A DNA stretch of 64,000 bases from Aureococcus anophagefferens (lineage: Eukaryota; Sar; Pelagophyceae; Pelagomonadales; Pelagomonadaceae), in assembly GCF_000186865.1 (NCBI RefSeq), contig NW_008705576.1, forward strand, positions 203,857 to 267,856. Direction: 5' to 3'. The position numbers were made by a program, and so were the translations under genes. The notes beneath the pieces were generated by a model. The model did not search any database. It saw nothing but the letters and a program-made list of their open reading frames with translations, and was not told the origin of the DNA. Each line of letters opens with the position of its first letter. Position 1 is the first letter of the stretch. Below, piece after piece: positions 39,231 to 47,985 of the stretch.

Positions 39231-40641
39231 TTACGGCCGCTGCGCGTCGACGTCGCCGCCCCGGAGCCCCGGCCGGTCGATCTTGAAGCGCGACAGGTCG
39301 AACGGGTGGTCCAGGCCGAGCGCGAGCGCGGCCGCGGCCGCGCCGATGGCCGGCCCCATCTTGAAGGCGTGGCCCGAGCCGCCGCCGGCGAGGACGACGT
39401 TCGGGAAGCCCGGGACCGCGTCGATGACGTAGTCCAGGTCCGGCGTCGACGTGTAGAGGCAGTGGTCGTTGAGGAACGGCGCGGGGTCCAGGTGCGGGAA
39501 GAACGCCTCGACGAACCGCTTGTTGGCGTCGACGATGGCCGCGCCTACCACAAGCGATCGTTTCCCCGGTCGAAAACTCTCGAAGAGGACGCCGGGCCGC
39601 GCTGCGGTTCGCCGCGGCGGCTTCCCGCTCCGGCGTCGAGCCGTTGCCGTTGACGGCGCGGGGCCGGTCCTCGGAGCCGTCGACGGCGAGCTCGAAGCCC
39701 ACGTGGTGCGCGGACACCTTGACGCCCGGCACGTCGACGATGGGCAGGCCGTAGTACCCGTAGGGGCCCAGGCCGTTGTCGACGTCCGAGATGAACACGG
39801 GCATGGCCGCGTAGCCGTGGGGCACCGCGTCCGCGTCCCGCGGGGCAAAATAAGACACGGTCTCCGCGGTGATCTCCGTCGGGATGTCGAGGCCGAACCA
39901 CTCCCGGGACCGCGCCGTGAGCCACGCGCCGGGCGCGACGACGACGGCGCCGGCGCGGAAGACGCGGCCGTCCCGCGTCGTCACGGCGGCGCCGCCGTCC
40001 GTCGACGCGACGGTCGCGACGGGCGTCCAGGGCGACAAGCGCACGCCCAGCGTCGCCGCGTAGCGCCAGGCGCTCTTGACCGCGGGGCTCGCGAAGAGCA
40101 CGCCGAAGTTGGGCTGAAAGAGCGCGAGCGTGTCGCGGTCCGCGGGCCGGAACTGCGGGAACCGGCGCTCCAGGTCGTCCGCGCCGAGCGTCTCGTGCGC
40201 CAGGCCCTTTTTCGTGTAGAGCGCCGCGAGGGACTCGCGGCTGCCGTGGCTGTCGTAGTTCGCGCCGGTGTCGCCGCCGTAGAGGCTCACGCCGCCCGTC
40301 TCCGCGAGCACGCCGCCGGCGAAGCCGTCGAGCGCGCGCCAGTCCACCAAGCTCACATTCATCATGTCCACGTAGAGCTCCTCCTGGTAGGCGAAGCGGT
40401 AGATGCGGCCGTCGCCGTGGCTGCTGCCGTGGCGGTGGCCGGCGTCGTACTGCTCCAGGAGGCAGACGTGGCTGCTGTGGCGCTTCGCGGCGATGGCGCT
40501 CCAGACGCCCATGACGCCGCCGCCGACGACGATGACGTCGTATTTTTTCGAAGCGTTGCAGAGCTTCGGTCTTTTCCATTGCCAGGCGACGCCGGCGATG
40601 GCTGCGACGGCGGCGCCGAGGCGCAGGACGGTCGCGATCAT
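39231..40641 (-). CDS. Sarcosine/pipecolate oxidase-like FAD amino-acid oxidase
   Basis: Two exons, 40641-39611 and 39544-39231 (seamless GC donor) or 40641-39591 (alternative GT donor); 448-454 residues. An N-terminal anchor helix is followed by the FAD-binding GGGVMG at about 40-45 and then SSHGDGRIYRFAY. The C-terminal half has HCLYTSTPDLDYVID, with the Cys that binds FAD covalently in monomeric sarcosine oxidases, and GGGSGHAFKMGPAIG. Family reaction: oxidation of N-methyl or cyclic secondary amino acids, giving H2O2. The last residues (RRPGLRGGDVDAQRP) show no peroxisomal signal; the N-terminal helix suggests a membrane or organelle location. The small intron is introner C2. Confidence 0.85.
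39545..39602 (-). mobile_element. Mini-introner family C, copy C2
   Basis: Small intron in the oxidase gene. The 8-mer GCGCGGCC (gene strand) flanks about 50 bp on both sides, at about 39602-39595 and 39544-39537. The gene-strand body starts CGGCGTCCT, contains TTCGAGAG and ACCGGGGAAACGAT, and ends TTGTGGTAG. Removing from the first GC to TAG gives seamless S-A-A-I-V-D. A GT donor at 39590 (46-bp intron) keeps the same frame. The sequence matches copy C1 at 59834-59913 except for shorter arms. Confidence 0.7.
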
Positions 40642-40879
40642 CGCAACACGAATTGCCACAGCGATTCTTGAAGTTTTGATCCTCGTGTTGCACCAGAGAG
40701 CTCAGCTTGCATTCGACGGCGCCTCACGACGGCCTGCGGCGCTCCCCCACGAGCCCCCCGCGCACCACCAGCCTCCTCTCCGGCCCTCCCGCGCCCGGGC
40801 CCCAGCGCCCGCCCCCGAAACCTCGCGCGCGGCGCCCCCGACGGCGGCGCCGCGCCCGGCGGCTCCCAGCGCGCTGAAT
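40642..40879. promoter_or_regulatory. Divergent intergenic region
   Basis: 238 bp between the oxidase ATG (minus) and the 372-residue protein ATG (plus). AT-richer near the oxidase start, then Pro/Ala-coding-like GC-rich sequence that may be the 5' UTR of the plus-strand gene. No motif recognised. Confidence 0.35.
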
Positions 40880-41998
40880 ATGGCCGACCCCCCCTCCGCG
40901 CCCCTGCGCGTCGAGGCGACGTCCTCCGACGAGGCCGACGAGGCCGTGTCGTCGACGGACGACGAGGAGATGCCCGCCCTCGGCGACCTCGACGACCCCG
41001 GGTTCCTCGAGGACCTCTTCCTCCGGCGCCGCTTCTCCGCGCCCGGGCCGCCGCGCGCGCGGCTCTACCCCGAGGCCCGGCCCTGGACGCGCCCGCCGGC
41101 CCTCGCGCGCGCCGCCGACGAGGACCCCGCGGCGCGGCCGCGGCCCCGGTGGCGCGGGAGCCGCCGCTGGCACGCGGGGGGCAAGCCGTCGATCTTCGCG
41201 GCGCGGCGCGACGCCGCGGGCCCCGACGCGCCCTTCTGCTACGGCGACGACGCGCCGCACCGCGGCGCCGAGGCGGCCGGCGAGGCGACGCGCATCCAGT
41301 GGTGGTTCCGCGAGCTGCGGTTCCGGGCCGCGGACGCGTCGTACCGCGCCGAGGTCGACGCCGTCGCGTTGCTCGCCAAGGCCGTGCGGCTCCCGCCGGA
41401 CGTCGCCTGGGGCATCGCGGCCTTCGCCGTGGCGGACCGCCCGCGGGCGCTGGCCGTGCACCTCCACGACGACTCCGCCGTCTTGTCCTTCGCGGCGGAC
41501 GTGCCGCTGCACCGCCGCCGCGAGTACGCCGCGCGCTGCGCGCGGTCCGCGCTGCCCGTGCTCCGCCGCGGCGGCCGCGCGGCGCTGGAGGTGCTGAACA
41601 CGCTCGAGGCCACGGCGCCGCCGCCGCCGCCGCCGCGGCCCCGGCCGCGCCGCCGAGAGCGCGCGGCCTCGCTCTACCGCCTCGAGGCGCGGCGCCGGCA
41701 GCGCGACGACGTCGCCCGGCGCGACGGCGCCCGCGGGGATGACCTCGCCGCCGACGACGACGATGCGGTGGCCGGGCCGTACACCACGCCGTATCGCTTC
41801 CGCGGCGCGTCGTACCCGGCCCCGGACTCGGCGGCCGTCGACCCGGAGCGCGCCGAGGCGGCGGTCCCGGAGGGGACGCACGCGGCGGCGGAGGCGGCGG
41901 GAGAGGCGACGCAACGGCTGCAGTACGCGCGCCCGCGGATGTTCGTCCAGGTCGCCTCCGAGGAGCTCGCGGAATTCCGCGCCGCCCAGGAGGCCTAG
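40880..41998 (+). CDS. Uncharacterised 372-residue protein
   Basis: Started at the ATG at 40880; the frame extends upstream but gives low-complexity Pro/Ala text. The N-terminus is acidic (SSDEADEAVSSTDDEEMPALGDLDDPGFLEDLF). The centre (about 150-245) has an ordered-looking stretch with RIQWWFRELRFRAADASYRAEVDAVALLAKAVRLPPDVAWGIAAFAVAD, followed by a Pro/Arg linker and a tail. No membrane helix or signal peptide. No family recognised; possibly nuclear, given the acidic and basic low-complexity parts. Confidence 0.55.
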   Translation: MADPPSAPLRVEATSSDEADEAVSSTDDEEMPALGDLDDPGFLEDLFLRRRFSAPGPPRARLYPEARPWTRPPALARAADEDPAARPRPRWRGSRRWHAGGKPSIFAARRDAAGPDAPFCYGDDAPHRGAEAAGEATRIQWWFRELRFRAADASYRAEVDAVALLAKAVRLPPDVAWGIAAFAVADRPRALAVHLHDDSAVLSFAADVPLHRRREYAARCARSALPVLRRGGRAALEVLNTLEATAPPPPPPRPRPRRRERAASLYRLEARRRQRDDVARRDGARGDDLAADDDDAVAGPYTTPYRFRGASYPAPDSAAVDPERAEAAVPEGTHAAAEAAGEATQRLQYARPRMFVQVASEELAEFRAAQEA

Positions 41999-42042
41999 CA
42001 CTCCCGCCCCGCGCCAGAACCCCCTCTCCATACTAATGTCCC

Positions 42043-42157
42043 ATGTGATTACCTTCCGCTCCTCTAGACGCGGCCGTAGGGCACGTGGTCGCTCGGTGTC
42101 CGATGTGATTACCTTCCGCTCCTCTAGACGCGGCCGTAGGGCACGTGGTCGCTCGGT
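42043..42157. repeat. 60-bp tandem duplication over the end of the C69 peptidase gene
   Basis: An identical 55-bp block (ATGTGATTACCTTCCGCTCC...GTCGCTCGGT) occurs at 42043-42097 and 42103-42157. The second copy includes the last codons and stop of the peptidase gene (HVPYGRV-stop, minus strand); the first is a downstream duplicate. Confidence 0.92.
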
Positions 42158-44265
42158 CCGACGCTCTTCTTCTCGATTTTGCGGCCGACGACGACGCCCG
42201 CGTAGGCGCTCAGCGCGAGGGCGACGAGGGCGACGGGCGCCGCGAGCCAGGTCAGGTCCACGACGGCCGTCGCGGGCTCCGCGCCGGGCGCGTCGGTCGG
42301 CGCGTCGTCGGGCCGCGCCGGCGCCGCCGCCTCGGAGTCGTAGTAGTTGACGCGGGGGCTGTAGAAGCCCACGAGCTTGAGCCAGGCGTTGGGGTAGAAG
42401 TACTTCATGACGTCGATCTCGTCGATCTTGCCCGAGGACACGCGGTAGCCGTCGCGGTATTTCGCCGCGAGCTTGTCGAAGAGGCGATTCCAGCTCGCGA
42501 GCGCCGTCGCCGCCGTCTTCGCGTTGAAGGCGCCCTCGCCGCCCTTCGGCACGGCGGCGGCGTCGGCGGCGAAGCGCTGCTCCAGGTGCTTCTGCGCGTC
42601 GCGGACGTCGCGGATCGAGAATTTGAACGTGTTCGCCCGAAGCCAGTTCGCCACCAGAGTCGTCGACCAGAACAGGCTGTCGGCCGTGCGCTGGAAGAGG
42701 GACCCCCGCGCCAGGGGGTTGCGAGCATCGATGGCCCCCGCGGCGAAGGTGGGCACGTAGACGCCCGCGTGCGGCGCGCCCTGGGCGAACCAGACGAGCG
42801 CTCGCCCCGGGCTCGAGACGACGCACGTGGAGTAGGACGTGCGGAACATGGAGATGGCGCGCTCGTAGCGGCCCTGGTGCATCAACTCGTCGCGGCTCGG
42901 CAGCTCGTCCCAGGCCTCCGGCGCCGCGTTGGGCTGGCCGTCGAAGGCGCCGTCGAAGCGGTTCGGGTCGCCCCAGGGCCCCGCGGCGAAGCCCTTGGTC
43001 AGGTCCACGGCGCTGCCCTCGTAGTAGTCGCGGTTGATGGCGAGGATGTCGTGGACGCTCAGCGCCTTCTCCGCCTTGACGGACCAGGGCAGCTCCGACC
43101 CGAGGACGTCGGGCGCGCCGTTTGCCGCGTCGACGAACGCCGCCGTCGCCGCGGGCGCGACCAAGCTCATGACGCGCCACTGGCGCCGCGTCGAGTAGAG
43201 GAACATGGCGTTGGGTCGTGCTGTCTTTGGGTCCGTGCCGTAGGTCTTGGCGAAATCCAACAAGCCGCGGTCGTCCTTCTCGAGAAGCCCCGCCTCGACG
43301 GCCTCGGTCTCCAGATTCGTCGACGCCAAGTACGCGCACGCGTCGTCCGTGGCCGCGTAGGGCGCCTCCTCCCAGAGGCAGGCCGTGCGGTCGTCGGACT
43401 CGGCGTAGGCCTCCTCGGGGATGCCCCGGAGCACGAAGGCGTTGGCGACGGGCGCGACGTGGCCCCGCGGGACTTTCCCCGCGGCCCAGACGGCCGACGT
43501 GCCCTTTTTATCCGGAAGAATGTGGAACATCCAGGACTCGCGGCCGTCGCCGATGGTCAACGCCTCGCCGGCCTCCCCGGGCACGAGCTCCGCGGCGTAG
43601 TAGCCGTGCTTCTCGGCCACAGCGCCCATGAACCGGATCGCGCACCGCGCCGTCGCGCACGCGCGCAGCGCGAGCCGCGTGAGCTGCGTGATGTCCACGA
43701 GGGGCCCGTCGCAGGTCGGGCAGGCCCGCGGCAGCGCGCCGCCCAATTTCGCCTCGCAGGTCGACTCGCCCATGGCGAGGCCCGCGTCGTTCGCGATGCC
43801 GTACTGCGACTCCACGGAACCGTACGCCGCGGCGCCTTTGCCCAACGTCTTCAATTCGTCGAGCTCGAGGAACCCGAGCGTGTACGTCGCCTGCCAGTCG
43901 GCGCCGGCCCAGGCGCGCTCCTGCGCCGCGGCGAGGGCGCCGTTCTCGAAGGGCGGCGCGACGAGGTCCAGATCGATCGCGGCGTACTCGAGCGACGACG
44001 CGCGCCAGCTCGCGGACCGGTTCGACACCTCCGTCGGGTAGTTGGGCCGGTAGCGGCGGACGACGACGGGGTCCTCGAGGTTCTCCGGGTCGACGCGGCC
44101 GAGGCGGAAGTCGCAGTTGGCGCAGTCGCTCGTGTGCGTGACGACGGTGACGCCGTCCTTCATCGCCGCCGCGTCGATGGCCAGCGCCGTGCAGGCGTCG
44201 AGGGTCGCCGTCGCCTTCTTGGCGCCGAGGAGGATCGCGAGGACCGTGGCGGCCGCGGAAGCCAT
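42124..44265 (-). CDS. C69-family (dipeptidase-like) N-terminal nucleophile hydrolase, membrane-anchored
   Basis: 713 residues from the ATG at 44265, which gives a short signal peptide (MASAAATVLAILLGAKKATATLDA) placing C25 at the mature N-terminus. That is where C69 peptidases carry the catalytic Cys, followed by the typical DGVTVVTHTSDC stretch. Further family-like segments are GIANDAGLAMGESTCEAK, LALRACATARCAIRFMGAVAEKHGY and FWAQGAPHAGVYVP. A C-terminal helix (about 680-702) and short tail (KIEKKSVGPSDHVPYGRV) suggest a type I membrane protein. An upstream in-frame start at 44436 would hide the signal. Function: peptide or amide hydrolysis in the secretory or lysosomal pathway. Confidence 0.82.
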   Translation of the reverse strand: MASAAATVLAILLGAKKATATLDACTALAIDAAAMKDGVTVVTHTSDCANCDFRLGRVDPENLEDPVVVRRYRPNYPTEVSNRSASWRASSLEYAAIDLDLVAPPFENGALAAAQERAWAGADWQATYTLGFLELDELKTLGKGAAAYGSVESQYGIANDAGLAMGESTCEAKLGGALPRACPTCDGPLVDITQLTRLALRACATARCAIRFMGAVAEKHGYYAAELVPGEAGEALTIGDGRESWMFHILPDKKGTSAVWAAGKVPRGHVAPVANAFVLRGIPEEAYAESDDRTACLWEEAPYAATDDACAYLASTNLETEAVEAGLLEKDDRGLLDFAKTYGTDPKTARPNAMFLYSTRRQWRVMSLVAPAATAAFVDAANGAPDVLGSELPWSVKAEKALSVHDILAINRDYYEGSAVDLTKGFAAGPWGDPNRFDGAFDGQPNAAPEAWDELPSRDELMHQGRYERAISMFRTSYSTCVVSSPGRALVWFAQGAPHAGVYVPTFAAGAIDARNPLARGSLFQRTADSLFWSTTLVANWLRANTFKFSIRDVRDAQKHLEQRFAADAAAVPKGGEGAFNAKTAATALASWNRLFDKLAAKYRDGYRVSSGKIDEIDVMKYFYPNAWLKLVGFYSPRVNYYDSEAAAPARPDDAPTDAPGAEPATAVVDLTWLAAPVALVALALSAYAGVVVGRKIEKKSVGPSDHVPYGRV

Positions 44266-44547
44266 CGTCAGCTGCGATCCAGAACTGGAACTTGTGGTGT
44301 CGCCGGACGAGGGAAGCCTGGCTGCGTGGAGAAGCAGTGGCAATATCGCCAACCACGACGTCAAGGAGCACTGACGGTGAAGTGACAAAATCGTGGCAAA
44401 ATCGTGGTGTGCCTTCTCCCCTGCGAACTGCAACATCGCGGGTGACGCGCGATGGCGAGGCGCTTTTTGGCGGTCGGAGGTGAAGCATGTTGCGGTTCAA
44501 CAGCGTGTAAAACACACTCCGAGTCCTTACGAGACCTAATAAAACGG
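44266..44547. other. Intergenic region
   Basis: 282 bp between the C69 peptidase start and the stop of the PDZ-SANT gene, both on minus. Relatively AT-rich (44380-44440 and 44480-44530); presumed promoter of the peptidase gene. Nothing else seen. Confidence 0.3.
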
Positions 44548-46767
44548 TTAGGGCGTCGCCGCGCCGTCTTCGATGGCCACGACCGAGCAGCCGCGGTAGA
44601 TGTCGTCGATGACGACGTCGACCTCGAAGACGCGGACGTTCTCCATGTCCAAGTTCACGCGGTCCTTCGCCTCGTCGTGGTCGAGGCTGAGGCCGCGGAG
44701 CTGGAGATCAAAGGCCTCCATGGACAGGTCCCGAGGGGTCTCGCGTCTGGAGAGCCGGCGCCCGTCAAAAAGGACCCGGAGCCAGGCGGCGCAGACGCCG
44801 TACTCCTTCGCGACCTCGTCGAGGACGGTCGACACGGGCTCGCCGGACTCGATGCCATGTCGACGGCCGTAGTACCTTCGCTCGAACGGGTCCTTCAAGA
44901 AGATGTTGACGCCGAGCTGGGTCTCGCCCTCCCAGGCCTCGAGGAAAGCGGCGCGCGCGGGGCTCACGGCCTGCTCCGGGTTCTCGCGTTCCAGCCCCAG
45001 CCGCACCACCTCGGACTCCAGGCTCACGGACAGCAATAGCAACGGCAACGGCTCCGGCGCGGTGGACACCGGCACCGACGCGTCGAAGCCGGCCTCGCTG
45101 ATGCGCACGTCCGCGAAGGTCAGCTGCTCCGCCGTCGGCACGGCCGCCGCCGCGGGCGCGGCCGCCGCCGCGGGCGCGGCCGCCGCCGCGGGCGCCGCGG
45201 GCGCCGCGGGCGCCGGCCGCGGCGGCCGCGTCGGCGGCATGAGCATGCGTTCGATCGCCTCGGACTCGGACTCGGACTCGGACTCGATCTCCCTCTCCGT
45301 CGCGAAGGACGCGGCGGCCGGCAGGAGGGAGGGGGAGGGAAGCTCGGGAAACGGCACGGGGAGCACGCCCCCGGACGGCGGCGCGTCGTCGTCCGGGCGC
45401 GCGCCATCGTCCAGCGGCGGCAAGTCGTACTCGTCCGCCGGCGACGGCGGTCGCGACGCCGAAGGGCTCGGGCGCGAGGCCGCGAGGTCCCGCGGCGTCG
45501 GCAGCGACGACAGTCGGCTCTTTTTGGTCCGGCGCGGCGTGAGGTCCCGCTCCCGCGCGCGCTTCGCCGCCGGCACGCCATCGGCGACGGCGAGCGCGTC
45601 GAGGAAGTCGCGGGCGGCGGCGAGCGCGTCCGCGGCGGGCGCGGACCGGGGCCGCTCCATCCACAAATGGACTAAGCCGAACGGCATCGGCGCAACGTGG
45701 CGCCCCGCAGGGACCCGCGGCGGCGAGAACAAAAACAGCGGTCCGGCCCGAGCAGGAGCGTGAGCTTGCCGCAGCAGGAGCGTGAGCTCGAGCGGCCCGC
45801 GCTTCATCTTCCCCGCGACGTCCGCGATGGCCACGCCCTTGGGCACGGGCTTGCCGGCGATGGCGAGCACGAGGTCGCCGACCTTGATGCCCAGGACCCG
45901 CGCCTCGGCGGCGTCGTTCTCGACCTTCGCGACGCGGACGTGCTCGCCGTCGCGGACCGCGAGCGAGAGGCCGATGGTCGCGCCGTAGAACGTCACCGCC
46001 TTGATCCGGAGCATGGACGTGTCCCACTTGCCTTGCAGGTCGCCGTTCGTCCGGCCGTTGAGCGAGAAGACCTCGTACTCCTCCAGGATCTTGCTAAAGT
46101 TCCGCCCGTACATGTAGAGCCCGTCGTAGAGCGCGAGCTCCTCCTCGGCCGTCCACGCGTTGGGGATGCGCCGCCCGTTCGGCGTCAGCGCGCGCTCCGG
46201 CGCGTCGGGCCGCATGCGCCGCTTGTAGGAGGGGCGGAAGAGCTTGAGCTCGAGCGGCCGCTCCGCGGTCTGGATCTTCGCCGCGACGTCCGCGATGGCC
46301 ATGCCCTTGGTCATGGTCTCGCCGGCGATGGCGAACACGAGGTCGCCGACCTCGATGCCCATGGCCCGCGCCTCGGCGGCGCCGTCCTTGATCTTCTGGA
46401 CGCGGACGTGCTCGCCGCCGCGGACCGCGAGGACGAGGCCCAGCGTCTTCCCGTGGAACGTCACGCTGCGCCGCCCGTTCGGCGTCAGCGCGCGCTCCGG
46501 CGCGTCGGGCCGCGCGCCGTGCCGCGCGGCCGTCGTCCGACGCGCCGGAGCGCGCGCGGCGCGCCGCGCGGCGGCGTCGGTACGATTCCTAGTCGCGATC
46601 TCTGCTGAGCTACGAGCGGGAGGAGCCGGAAGCGCCGCAGCGAGGGGCGCTGGCGGCGACGGGCAGGAGGTTGCCGCGGCGGCGGCGTTGGCGGCGCCCC
46701 GCTCGAAGAGCGCGTTGTAGGCGCGCTCACTAGCGCGCAGCTCGTCGTCGTCTTTCGGCTCGACCAT
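44548..46767 (-). CDS. PDZ - SANT/Myb-like - PDZ - ubiquitin-like protein
   Basis: 739 residues from the ATG at 46767. PDZ-like domains at about 99-178 and 256-335 share most residues (GLVLAVRGGEHVRVQKIKDGAAEARAMGIEVGDLV versus GLSLAVRDGEHVRVAKVENDAAEARVLGIKVGDLV). A SANT/Myb-like helix set lies between them (about 203-250: WTAEEELALYDGLYMYGRNFSKILEEY). A 15-residue block RPDAPERALTPNGRR precedes both PDZ1 and the SANT part, showing an internal duplication. A Pro/Ser/Ala-rich region follows, and the last ~120 residues look like a Rad60/SUMO-type ubiquitin-like fold (GVNIFLKDPFERRYYGRRHG; LRVLFDGRRLSRRETPRDLSMEAFDL). Likely a nuclear scaffold. Confidence 0.72.
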   Translation of the reverse strand: MVEPKDDDELRASERAYNALFERGAANAAAAATSCPSPPAPLAAALPAPPARSSAEIATRNRTDAAARRAARAPARRTTAARHGARPDAPERALTPNGRRSVTFHGKTLGLVLAVRGGEHVRVQKIKDGAAEARAMGIEVGDLVFAIAGETMTKGMAIADVAAKIQTAERPLELKLFRPSYKRRMRPDAPERALTPNGRRIPNAWTAEEELALYDGLYMYGRNFSKILEEYEVFSLNGRTNGDLQGKWDTSMLRIKAVTFYGATIGLSLAVRDGEHVRVAKVENDAAEARVLGIKVGDLVLAIAGKPVPKGVAIADVAGKMKRGPLELTLLLRQAHAPARAGPLFLFSPPRVPAGRHVAPMPFGLVHLWMERPRSAPAADALAAARDFLDALAVADGVPAAKRARERDLTPRRTKKSRLSSLPTPRDLAASRPSPSASRPPSPADEYDLPPLDDGARPDDDAPPSGGVLPVPFPELPSPSLLPAAASFATEREIESESESESEAIERMLMPPTRPPRPAPAAPAAPAAAAAPAAAAAPAAAAVPTAEQLTFADVRISEAGFDASVPVSTAPEPLPLLLLSVSLESEVVRLGLERENPEQAVSPARAAFLEAWEGETQLGVNIFLKDPFERRYYGRRHGIESGEPVSTVLDEVAKEYGVCAAWLRVLFDGRRLSRRETPRDLSMEAFDLQLRGLSLDHDEAKDRVNLDMENVRVFEVDVVIDDIYRGCSVVAIEDGAATP

Positions 46768-46970
46768 CTCGCATGCGGCGAGGTTTGCGCCGCCGGCAAC
46801 ATCGACCGCACCAACCCGGACGCGCTCGCGACCCGGGTGCGCGCCGGTCCCCTCGTGGCCGCCCCGTCGTCGCGGTACTCGCCGCCCCCGTCCGAGCCAG
46901 CAGCATGGCCATTCGACGGGTCGATCTCGTCGTCGTCGGCCGCGGCGCGCACGGCGTTACTAGACCCGAT
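46768..46970. other. Intergenic region
   Basis: 203 bp between the PDZ-SANT start codon and the stop of the 2OG-like gene, both on minus. Very GC-rich; presumed promoter of the PDZ-SANT gene. Nothing specific seen. Confidence 0.3.
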
Positions 46971-47909
46971 TTACTCCTCCGCGCCCGGGATGCGCGACGT
47001 GATCGTCACGAGCGCGCGGCGCGCGCTCACTCCCCGCACGCCGTGCACGACGCGGACGGCATCGAAATCGCCGCCGCGCGCGCGCGCGGCGACCGTGATC
47101 CGCCCTGCCAGCTTCTCAGTGAGCAGGTAAGAATCTCCCTGTGACAGGGGGATCTCGATAAAACAAAGGACGCCGATGTTTTTCATCGCGGTCGTCGTCG
47201 CGAAGCCGTCCTCGTTGACGACCTGAAGGCCGACAACGAGGACGCCGTCTCCTGCGACCTGGAAACACGCGCGGTTCTCGCATTTTCGTTCTTTTTCTCT
47301 CAAACTTTTTGAAGTGATGGGGCCGTCGATGTGGGGCGCCATGCCGCCGTCCCAGAGGCGGCTCCGCAGCGGCCGGACCGGCGGCCGGTAGGTCATGATC
47401 TGCGTGGACGTCCGCGAGCCAGGACGCTCGCGGATCGGGCGCTCGAATATTCTTGTGAGGTTGTAGCCCGGGAGCTCGGCGAGCTCGTCCCGGTGCGCGT
47501 CGACGTAAAGCCGTCGCGTCGGGTCCGTGCAGGGGACGCCGCCGTCTGCCACGCGCTTGGCGTCCATGATCTCCTCGACCTTGTACGCGACCGCGTCGTA
47601 AGCGCGGCACGTCTCGCTGTCCACGGCGCCGCGGCGGACCATGCCCCTGACGAGGCCGCGCAAGAGGAGCGACGCCTCAGGCGACTGTGAGCCGCCCACA
47701 GCGCCCTCCGCCTCTTGGACCGTGTCACTCTGCATGATGCGGTACCACGCCCTTGTGCCGCCTTGAAATTCGCGCTCGTGGAAGACCGGCACGCTCGGCG
47801 TCCCGTCCGACCCGCGCAGATGCCCCGGCACCTTCATCGGCGGCAATAAACGCGGCTTCTTTTCTCCCTTGTTGTCACCGCACCATGAGCCACGCGAGCG
47901 CTTCGCCAT
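46971..47909 (-). CDS. Putative 2OG-Fe(II) oxygenase-like protein
   Basis: 312 residues from the ATG at 47909 (MAKRSRGSWCGDNKGEKKPRLLPP, nuclear-signal-like); another in-frame ATG at 47987 would add 26 residues. The C-terminal half has the order expected of a double-stranded beta-helix oxygenase: GGMAPHIDG (H193-x-D195), ACFQVAGDGVLVVGLQVV, FIEIPLSQGDSYLL, then VRVVHGV (H289) and an Arg in RRALVTIT. This HxD...H...R spacing is my inference; overall similarity is weak. Single exon. Its start region overlaps the divergent hydrolase gene. Confidence 0.5.
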   Translation of the reverse strand: MAKRSRGSWCGDNKGEKKPRLLPPMKVPGHLRGSDGTPSVPVFHEREFQGGTRAWYRIMQSDTVQEAEGAVGGSQSPEASLLLRGLVRGMVRRGAVDSETCRAYDAVAYKVEEIMDAKRVADGGVPCTDPTRRLYVDAHRDELAELPGYNLTRIFERPIRERPGSRTSTQIMTYRPPVRPLRSRLWDGGMAPHIDGPITSKSLREKERKCENRACFQVAGDGVLVVGLQVVNEDGFATTTAMKNIGVLCFIEIPLSQGDSYLLTEKLAGRITVAARARGGDFDAVRVVHGVRGVSARRALVTITSRIPGAEE

Positions 47910-47985
47910 TGCTGCGTGGCGATACTGATCAGGATCTTGACTCTCGGTGCCGAGGCAGCCCAGTGCCTCGACTCGCTCTCGCGCC
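47910..47985. promoter_or_regulatory. Very short divergent promoter
   Basis: Only 76 bp separate the ATG at 47909 (minus) from the ATG at 47986 (plus). If the minus gene uses its ATG at 47987, the two coding regions overlap by two bases. Both genes must share promoter sequence or use each other's 5' end. Confidence 0.5.

Noticed and set aside
40724..43339. 871-codon minus-strand frame
   Set aside because: Overlaps two better-supported genes in other frames and is Arg/Gly low complexity throughout.
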